From: an uncultured Trueperaceae bacterium
GTDB taxonomy: Bacteria > Deinococcota > Deinococci > Deinococcales > Trueperaceae
NCBI GenBank assembly: GCA_937911855.1
Contig: CALDPK010000230.1
Coordinates: 1-5,275, forward strand
Direction: 5' to 3'
DNA length: 5,275 bases
Positions 1-4,629 of this stretch are shown piece by piece (position 1 is the stretch's first letter; the number at the start of each line of letters is the position of its first letter). The notes under the pieces are model-generated. The model searched no databases and had not been told where the DNA came from. It saw nothing but the letters and a program-made list of their open reading frames with translations. A program made the translations under genes and the position numbers.

Positions 1-1223
1 GACACGTTGTGGAGGCCGGGAAGCGCAAGGGCCACCTCGGCCTCGCCCTGCAGGTGCGTGGCCGCTGCCGCGGGAACGCTCTCGGGCCGGAACTCTGGGT
101 GGGCTGCCAGGAAATCTTCGACGACCCGGGGGCCTTCGGCTTCGGTGAGTGAGCAGACCGCGTACAGCAGCAGTCCACCCGGCGCGGTGAGCGCCGCGGC
201 GGTCTCGATCATCTGCCGCCGCAGTTCAGCTGCCTGTGCCACCGCTTCCGGTTTGAGGCGCAGTTTGATCTCGGCGTTGCCGCGCAGCGTGCCGGTGCCG
301 GTGCAGGGTGCGTCCAGCAGCACGAACGGAGCCGGCTCGAGTCCTCTGGGCACGGTGCGCAGGTCGGCCTTCACGTGTTTCACGTTCACCTGCAGCCGCT
401 TCTGGTTGCGCATGGCGCGCACCTGCTTGTCGCGGTCGACCTCGACGCTGGTCACGTCGGCGCCCATGGCGGCCAGCACGCCCGCCTTGATGCCGTTGCC
501 GCTGGCTAAGTCCAGCACCCGGTCACCTTCGCCGGCGCCCAGCAGGCGGGCCGCGAGCAGTGAAGTAGGGTTCATCGGCTGCACCAGGCCGGCCAGGTAC
601 GATTCGAGCTCAGCGAGGCCGATCGACAGGCGGGTGCCCAGGCTGCCCTTCACCGGGCCGTCCCACACCTCGTTGTCTTCGACCCGCAGTATCTCGGTCG
701 CCTGCGGCTGCAGTGCAGCGAGCCAGAGCGGTTCAGGTTCAAGCATGCCGGCCGCAGCGCGTGCTGCGCCTTCCGGCCCCAGGCTCGCCTGGAACTCGTC
801 CCAGAGCCATTCAGGCAGGCTGTAACGCTCGGCGGGTGTCAGGTCTTCGGGCTCGGTTACCTTGCGCAGCACGGCGTTGACCAGGCCGCCCAGGCGGGGC
901 TCGCGCTTCTTGATGATGCCGACCCATTCATTCACGACGGCGAAGCGCGGCGCGCCTTTCCTGAGTATCTCGAAAGCGCCGATCTGCAGTGCGGCCAGCA
1001 CGCGTTCCGGCAGGCGGTCGGGGGCTTTCAGGTGCGGGAGAAGCGCTTTATCGAGCCACCGCTGCCAGCGGATGGTCCCGTAGGTCAGTTCGGTTGCGAG
1101 CGAGCGGTCGCGCTTGTCGGGTAGTGCCTCAAGTTCCGCGTGCAGCGCAGGTGCCGCGAAGGCACCACGCTGCACGCGGCGGACGGTCTCCAGTGCGACC
1201 TGACGCGGGGAAGGAGCCTTGAT
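1..1223 (-). CDS. rsmB: 16S rRNA (cytosine-967-C5)-methyltransferase RsmB, partial (3' end outside window)
   Basis: RsmB methylates C5 of cytosine 967 of 16S rRNA using S-adenosylmethionine. My minus-strand translation is open from the peptidase stop to the window edge, about 407 codons; E. coli RsmB has 429, so only a short C-terminal piece is missing. Numbered from the ATC at 1223: a NusB-like RNA-binding domain at about 1-125; the linker QPMNPTS at about 215-221; the SAM-binding strand VLDLASGNGIK at 236-246; motif IV DAPCTGTGTLRG with C307; and the catalytic Cys C357 in YAVCSLTEAEG. The two cysteines are 50 residues apart, as in E. coli (C325 and C375). The start is uncertain: between the upstream TGA (1227-1229) and a GTG at 1173-1175 there is no ATG, GTG or TTG. 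ATC at 1221-1223 would give (M)KAPSPRQVALETVRR, a good NusB-like N-terminus. The GTG would remove the first helix; a CTG at 1191-1193 is intermediate. Only 3 bases separate it from the peptidase stop, so the two are probably cotranscribed. Function is near certain, the start is not. Confidence 0.92.
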   Translation of the reverse strand, partial: MKAPSPRQVALETVRRVQRGAFAAPALHAELEALPDKRDRSLATELTYGTIRWQRWLDKALLPHLKAPDRLPERVLAALQIGAFEILRKGAPRFAVVNEWVGIIKKREPRLGGLVNAVLRKVTEPEDLTPAERYSLPEWLWDEFQASLGPEGAARAAAGMLEPEPLWLAALQPQATEILRVEDNEVWDGPVKGSLGTRLSIGLAELESYLAGLVQPMNPTSLLAARLLGAGEGDRVLDLASGNGIKAGVLAAMGADVTSVEVDRDKQVRAMRNQKRLQVNVKHVKADLRTVPRGLEPAPFVLLDAPCTGTGTLRGNAEIKLRLKPEAVAQAAELRRQMIETAAALTAPGGLLLYAVCSLTEAEGPRVVEDFLAAHPEFRPESVPAAAATHLQGEAEVALALPGLHNV

Positions 1224-1226
1224 TGC

Positions 1227-1892
1227 TCAGTCCCGGCTTGCTGAGAGGAAGTAGAGGAGGTAGGCGATCGCGGTTGCTGCTGCTGCCACGTAGGTCATGG
1301 CGGCTGCGTTCAGCACTGCGCGCGCTCCGCCCGTGTCGGTGGGAGTGACTATGCCTAAGGTCTGCATCTGGTTGATGGCCCGGCGGCTCGCGTCGAACTC
1401 GATTGGCAGGGTGATCAGCTGGAACGCGACTGCGGCTGCGAACAGCCAGACGCCGATCTGCAGCAGGCCGGTGGCGCCCATGATGATGCCGAAGATGGCG
1501 AGCATCGGGCCGAACTGGCTGCCGATGTTGGCGACCGGCAGGAGCGCGTTGCGGATGTTCAGAGCCGTGTAACCGCTGTGATGCTGGATGGCGTGCCCGA
1601 CTTCGTGGGCGGCTACGGCCATGCCGGCGACGCTGGCGCGGCTGTAGATTCCTTCGGAGAGGCGGACGGTCTTGCTGCGCGGATCGTAATGGTCAGTAAG
1701 CTGTCCGCGCACGGCTTCGACGGTTACGTCGTTGATGCCGTTGGCGCGGAGGATCGCAAGTGCGGTATCCCGGCCGGTCAGGCCCGAAGCATTGGCTCGC
1801 TGGCTCCACTTGCCGTAGGTGTTCTTGAGCCAGCCCTGCACGAGCATTGAACCGGCGAAAGCGATGATACCGATCAGGTAATACGTCATCAT
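1227..1892 (-). CDS. Membrane zinc metallopeptidase, YugP / Zn_peptidase_2 (PF04298) family
   Basis: Predicted integral membrane neutral zinc metallopeptidase of 221 aa, the usual size for this family. The HEVGH zinc-binding and catalytic motif is at residues 96-100, in the typical context AAHEVGHAIQHHSGY. A likely third zinc ligand is E165 in LPIEFDASRRA, the family's second conserved block. Hydrophobic segments are visible at about 4-22, 117-137, 143-163 and 196-216, so an N-terminal anchor precedes the catalytic motif and a multi-span C-terminal half follows. Two consecutive ATG codons could start it; the first (1890-1892) is chosen. The minus strand carries a purine-rich AAAGGAAGGGAA at 1902-1913 as ribosome binding site, about 9 bases upstream. 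Natural substrates of YugP-type proteins are not established; a membrane proteolysis role is inferred from the motifs. It lies directly upstream of rsmB on the same strand, an arrangement that suggests cotranscription but no obvious shared pathway. Confidence 0.9.
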   Translation of the reverse strand: MMTYYLIGIIAFAGSMLVQGWLKNTYGKWSQRANASGLTGRDTALAILRANGINDVTVEAVRGQLTDHYDPRSKTVRLSEGIYSRASVAGMAVAAHEVGHAIQHHSGYTALNIRNALLPVANIGSQFGPMLAIFGIIMGATGLLQIGVWLFAAAVAFQLITLPIEFDASRRAINQMQTLGIVTPTDTGGARAVLNAAAMTYVAAAATAIAYLLYFLSASRD

Positions 1893-2104
1893 AATGCTGC
1901 TGTTCCCTTCCTTTCGGGGAGTTGCCCTGCCAGGCAGGCGGGTTCTGAAGCCCGGAAGCCAGCTGGCGGCAAATCAACCTTGATAATATCACGCTCAGGT
2001 TAATTGCATTATGAGGGCTGGCAACATGCCCTCCGCAATAAAAGTAACAGATGCGAGCTGTGCAGTCTGAGTCCTGCGCACGGTACACAACCGGTCCACA
2101 GAGG
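1893..2104. other. Divergent intergenic region between the peptidase and the ilv control region
   Basis: About 210 bases with no convincing gene. It should hold the minus-strand promoter of the peptidase-rsmB unit. AT-rich patches that could serve as -10 elements on the minus strand are TATTAT (complement of 1983-1988) and CATAAT (complement of 2009-2014), but neither has a good -35 at 16-18 bases, so no promoter is called. Two perfect or near-perfect palindromes lie close to the peptidase start: CCTGCCAGGCAGG at 1926-1938 and GCCAGCTGGC at 1958-1967. They would fall in the 5' leader of the peptidase mRNA or act as operator-like sites. Short minus-strand ORFs here overlap known genes or lack support. 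Confidence 0.5.
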
Positions 2105-2133
2105 TTGACACCCGCCAGGTGCCGCCATATACT
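2105..2133 (+). promoter_or_regulatory. Sigma-70-type promoter of the ilv operon
   Basis: A perfect -35 TTGACA (2105-2110) and a near-perfect -10 TATACT (2128-2133) are separated by exactly 17 bases. Transcription would be expected to begin about 7-8 bases after the -10, at A2141 or A2142. That is at, or one base before, the ATG of the leader ORF. Such an exact promoter in a high-GC intergenic region is very unlikely by chance, and the ilv genes lie directly downstream. Confidence 0.88.
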
Positions 2134-2141
2134 CCGCCCTA

Positions 2142-2222
2142 ATGACGTTCACTGCCCAGGCACAGTCTGACCGCTCCCTTATCGGGAGCATCATTCTATG
2201 TCCTGGGGGTGTCGTTGCGTAG
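2142..2222 (+). CDS. Putative ilv operon leader peptide (26 aa), attenuator
   Basis: A 26-codon ORF starts at the predicted transcription start and ends at TAG 2220-2222, 21 bases before an intrinsic terminator. Codons 13-25 read LIGSIILCPGGVV: seven of thirteen are Leu, Ile or Val, exactly the end products of the downstream operon. They include CTA for Leu19 and ATT for Ile18, codons expected to be scarce in a high-GC genome and therefore sensitive to tRNA charging. There is no Shine-Dalgarno sequence and virtually no 5' UTR, so translation would be leaderless. By analogy with the E. coli ilvG and leu leaders, ribosome stalling here would control terminator formation. The product itself probably has no other function. 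The ORF and its composition are seen; translation and regulation are inferred. Confidence 0.75.
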   Translation: MTFTAQAQSDRSLIGSIILCPGGVVA

Positions 2223-2249
2223 CTGAGCTGCTCGCACACGTGCAACCCC
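2155..2249 (+). promoter_or_regulatory. Alternative RNA pairings of the attenuator (protector / antiterminator)
   Basis: Mutually exclusive pairings can be drawn. Protector: CCCAGG 2155-2160 with CCTGGG 2202-2207, enclosing a perfect 6-bp hairpin GCTCCC/GGGAGC (2173-2178 with 2184-2189, loop of 5). Antiterminator: 2214-2220 with 2240-2246 (7 pairs, 2 of them G-U), plus GGG 2207-2209 with CCC 2247-2249 across a 4-base bulge. The latter uses the 5' arm of the terminator and so prevents it. A ribosome stalled at codons 13-14 or 17-19 would disrupt the protector and leave the antiterminator strand mostly free. One reaching the TAG would cover it and allow termination. Folding was done by eye without energies. 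Confidence 0.45.
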
Positions 2250-2278
2250 GCCGTTCTCTGAATCCGGCGGGGTTTTTT
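2244..2278 (+). terminator. Rho-independent terminator / attenuator between leader peptide and ilvB
   Basis: Stem CCCCGCCG (2246-2253) pairs perfectly with CGGCGGGG (2265-2272) around an 11-base loop, extended by two A-T pairs (2244-2245 with 2273-2274). The stem is followed by an uninterrupted run of six T (2273-2278). It lies downstream of the promoter and leader ORF and upstream of ilvB on the same strand, so it would stop operon transcription unless relieved. No other plus-strand gene ends here that it could serve. Confidence 0.9.
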
Positions 2279-2314
2279 ATATCAGGTACGTGCATCATTC
2301 CAGTAAGCGCAAGC

Positions 2315-2320
2315 GGAGGT
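2315..2320 (+). promoter_or_regulatory. Perfect Shine-Dalgarno GGAGGT of the pre-ilvB mini-ORF
   Basis: GGAGGT lies 7 bases before the ATG at 2328 and is the best ribosome binding site in the window. It is 42 bases from the ilvB ATG, too far to serve ilvB directly, and in a different frame, so it points to the mini-ORF at 2328-2366. Confidence 0.6.
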
Positions 2321-2327
2321 CTTACAA

Positions 2328-2366
2328 ATGCAGGGTTCAATCAGGTTGAAGGGGGACGGAACATGA
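2328..2366 (+). CDS. 12-codon upstream ORF overlapping the ilvB start (possible coupling ORF)
   Basis: ATG 2328-2330 opens a 12-residue reading frame (MQGSIRLKGDGT) ending at TGA 2364-2366. This stop overlaps the ilvB start codon as ATGA, the usual signature of translational coupling. It has a perfect GGAGGT at a spacing of 7. It lies beyond the terminator, so it is transcribed only in readthrough mRNA. It is not rich in Leu, Ile or Val and does not look like a second attenuator peptide. Its likely job, if translated, is to deliver ribosomes to ilvB, which also has its own purine-rich site inside this ORF (2349-2355). It could be a chance ORF; the combination of a perfect binding site and exact overlap argues otherwise. 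Confidence 0.45.
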   Translation: MQGSIRLKGDGT

Positions 2367-4072
2367 ACGGCGCAGCCGCACTGCTGCAGGCCCTTGAGCG
2401 TCAGGGGGTCGGGGTGGCCTTCGGCCATCCGGGCGGGGCAATCATGCCCATCTACGACGCGCTTTACGATTCGCCGATCAAACACGTCCTGGTCCGGCAC
2501 GAGCAGGCCGGCGCACACGCAGCTGACGCGTACTACCGCGCCAGTGGCAGGGCAGGCGTCTGCTTCGCCACGAGTGGCCCCGGTGCCACCAACCTGATAA
2601 CCGGACTCGCGACCGCCCAGATGGACTCCTCGGCGGTCGTTGCCATTACGGGCAACGTGGCGCGCGACCTGATCGGCACCGACGCCTTCCAGGAAGCCGA
2701 CGTGTACGGCATCACAGCGCCGATCACCAAGCACAACTACCTCATCCAGGACGTGAACGACATCCCGCGGGTGGTGGCCGAGGCGTTCCACATCGCCACG
2801 ACCGGCCGTCCGGGACCCGTCCTGATCGACATCCCCAAGGACGTCCAGCTGGCGAAGTTCGAAGGCAGCTTCGAATTCGAGATCGACCTGCCCGGCTACA
2901 AACCCACCGTCCATGGTCACGCCGGCCAGATCCGCAAGGCCGCTGAAGCCATCATGGCTGCGAAGAAGCCCGTGATGATGGTCGGCGGCGGCTCGCAGTC
3001 AGCATCTGACGAAGTGAACGCCTTCGTCGAAGCCACCGGCATCCCGGTCATCACGACCCTCATGGGCATCGGCGCCTTCCCGGCCGGAGCGGATGAGGCG
3101 CTGGGCATGCCCGGCATGCACGGCACCGTCACCGCCAACCGCGCGATCACCAACTCCGACCTGATCGTCGGCGCCGGCCTGCGTTTCGACGACCGCGTCA
3201 CCGGCAAGATCTCCCGCTTCGCGCCCAACGCAACGATCGTGCACATCGACATCGACCCGGCCGAGATCAGCAAGCTCGTCAAGGCGCACGTGCCGGTGGT
3301 CGGCGACCTGCGTGACGTGCTGCCGCGCCTGCAGGCGGAGCTCAAACGCCTCGAGATCGACGAGTGGTGGACCACCCTGAAAGACTGGCGCGACAGCTAC
3401 CCCGAGCGTTACAAGACCGACAAGCCGCTGGTCAGCCAGGAAGTCATCCAGATGCTGCAGCAGGCAACCGGCGGCGACTGCATCGTCACCACCGAAGTGG
3501 GCCAGCACCAGATGTTCGCAGCCCGGCTGTTCCCGACCAGCAAACCCCGCAGCTTCATCACCTCAGGCGGCCTGGGCACGATGGGCTTCGGCCTGCCGGC
3601 CGCGATAGGTGCAGCAATGGCCCGCCCCGGCGAGCAGGTCGTGTGCGTGGCCGGCGACGGCAGCATCCAGATGAACATCCAGGAGCTCGCCACCATATTC
3701 AAGCAGCAGCTGCCGATCGTCATCGCCATCCTCAACAACGGCGTCCTGGGCATGGTCCGCCAGTGGCAGGAGATGTTCCACGCTCAGCGCTACTCCGAGA
3801 TCTACCTGGCTGACTCCAACCCCGACTTCGCCAAGCTGGCCGAGGCGTACGGCATCGAAAGCTACAACGTCTTCGACCGCGATGAAGCCCGCAAGGTCAT
3901 CGACAAGGTGCTCGCCACCGGCAAACCCTCACTCGTCAACTTCGTCGTGTACGAGAGCGAGAAGGTGTTCCCGATGATCCCCGCCGGCGCCGGCCTCGAC
4001 GAGATGATCATCGGCGATCAGGAAGAGGAAGTGGCTGCGACCCCGGCAAAAGACAAGGGAGTCCCGGCTTGA
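2363..4072 (+). CDS. ilvB: Acetolactate synthase (acetohydroxyacid synthase), large catalytic subunit
   Basis: ThDP-, Mg- and FAD-dependent enzyme that condenses pyruvate with pyruvate or 2-oxobutyrate, the first common step of Val/Leu and Ile synthesis. 569 aa, normal length. In order: N-terminal ThDP pyrimidine domain with FGHPGGAI (20-27) and catalytic Glu E47 in VRHEQAGA; the block LIGTDAFQEADVYGITAPITKHNYL; the central FAD domain with LGMPGMHGT and GLRFDDRVTGK; and the C-terminal ThDP domain with TSGGLGTMGFGLPAAIGA, the GDG-to-NN diphosphate/Mg motif (G431-D432-G433 to N458-N459) and W468 in VRQWQ. The ATG at 2363 is chosen because MNGAAALLQALERQGV matches the family N-terminus and AAGGGGG (2349-2355) sits 7 bases upstream. 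An upstream in-frame ATG at 2198 would run through the terminator and is rejected. The site equivalent to plant P197 is alanine (A100). First gene of ilvBNC. Confidence 0.97.
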   Translation: MNGAAALLQALERQGVGVAFGHPGGAIMPIYDALYDSPIKHVLVRHEQAGAHAADAYYRASGRAGVCFATSGPGATNLITGLATAQMDSSAVVAITGNVARDLIGTDAFQEADVYGITAPITKHNYLIQDVNDIPRVVAEAFHIATTGRPGPVLIDIPKDVQLAKFEGSFEFEIDLPGYKPTVHGHAGQIRKAAEAIMAAKKPVMMVGGGSQSASDEVNAFVEATGIPVITTLMGIGAFPAGADEALGMPGMHGTVTANRAITNSDLIVGAGLRFDDRVTGKISRFAPNATIVHIDIDPAEISKLVKAHVPVVGDLRDVLPRLQAELKRLEIDEWWTTLKDWRDSYPERYKTDKPLVSQEVIQMLQQATGGDCIVTTEVGQHQMFAARLFPTSKPRSFITSGGLGTMGFGLPAAIGAAMARPGEQVVCVAGDGSIQMNIQELATIFKQQLPIVIAILNNGVLGMVRQWQEMFHAQRYSEIYLADSNPDFAKLAEAYGIESYNVFDRDEARKVIDKVLATGKPSLVNFVVYESEKVFPMIPAGAGLDEMIIGDQEEEVAATPAKDKGVPA

Positions 4073-4593
4073 ACCACGTGATAAGCGTCACCGTGCGTGA
4101 CCGGCCCGGTGTGCTCGTGCGCGTCGCCAGCCTCATCGCCAGACGCGGTTACAACATCGAGAGCCTCTCGGTATCCAAGAGCGAGGAACCCGGTTTCAGC
4201 CGCACCACCTTCGTTGTCTCGGGCGACACCGAACAGATCGAGCAGATCGAGAAGCAGCTGCAGAAACTCATCGACGTCATCAAGGTCGTCAACCACTCCG
4301 GTGCACCGTTCGTCGAACGTGAACTCATGCTCATCAAGGTGGCGGTATCAAGCCCCGAAGCGCGCGTGGAGGTCAGGCAGATAGCGCAGGACTTCCGCGC
4401 CCGCATCGTCGACGTGGACCGCAGCACCCTGATCTTCGAAGTGACCGGTGACGGCCGCAAGATGAACGCCTTCATCGACCAGATGAGCGAGTTCGGCATC
4501 GTCGAACTGATCCGCACCGGAGCCGTCGCGCTCACCCGCACGGCAGCAGAACGCAACCTCTCAGCCACCCGGCGCGCCCGGGTGACCGCCTGA
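4069..4593 (+). CDS. ilvN: Acetolactate synthase, small regulatory subunit
   Basis: Regulatory partner of IlvB: it stimulates catalysis and confers valine feedback inhibition. 174 aa, typical length. An N-terminal ACT domain (about 3-78) contains DRPGVLVRVASLIARRGYNIESL; G14 and N29 align residue for residue with E. coli IlvH positions where mutations cause valine resistance, while IlvH N11 is Asp here. A C-terminal ACT-like domain follows (about 85-165) beginning VERELMLIKVAV. The start is TTG at 4069-4071, overlapping the ilvB stop as TTGA, with AAGGGAG (4055-4061) 7 bases upstream. The protein begins MNHVISVTV as in homologues, which supports the TTG over the GTG three codons later. The overlap implies coupled translation and a balanced subunit supply. 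The gene is also called ilvH in some genomes. Confidence 0.96.
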   Translation: MNHVISVTVRDRPGVLVRVASLIARRGYNIESLSVSKSEEPGFSRTTFVVSGDTEQIEQIEKQLQKLIDVIKVVNHSGAPFVERELMLIKVAVSSPEARVEVRQIAQDFRARIVDVDRSTLIFEVTGDGRKMNAFIDQMSEFGIVELIRTGAVALTRTAAERNLSATRRARVTA

Positions 4594-4629
4594 TAAAGCA
4601 GCGGACCGAAGGGACAGACAACTACTTTT

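Noticed and set aside
7..825. 272-codon plus-strand ORF opposite rsmB
   Set aside because: Ser/Ala/Arg-rich antisense shadow of rsmB, typical in high-GC DNA. The minus strand shows clear methyltransferase motifs.
1693..2088. 131-codon minus-strand ORF across the peptidase start
   Set aside because: Different frame from the peptidase, no recognizable domain, no good ribosome binding site.
2134..2280. T-box riboswitch upstream of ilvB
   Set aside because: No T-box consensus, specifier stem or AG-bulge is visible, and the leader is too short. A Leu/Ile/Val-rich ORF explains the terminator better.
2198..2362. Extended IlvB N-terminus starting at ATG 2198
   Set aside because: The extension would be translated through the intrinsic terminator, has no family resemblance (MSWGCRCVAELL...), and overlaps the leader peptide in another frame. 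The family N-terminus begins at 2363.
2282..2920. 212-codon minus-strand ORF opposite ilvB
   Set aside because: Low-complexity shadow frame antisense to the conserved ilvB N-terminal domain; no binding site or motif.
3364..3813. 149-codon plus-strand ORF inside ilvB
   Set aside because: Out-of-frame Arg/Pro/His-rich translation of the conserved ThDP domain; no independent support.
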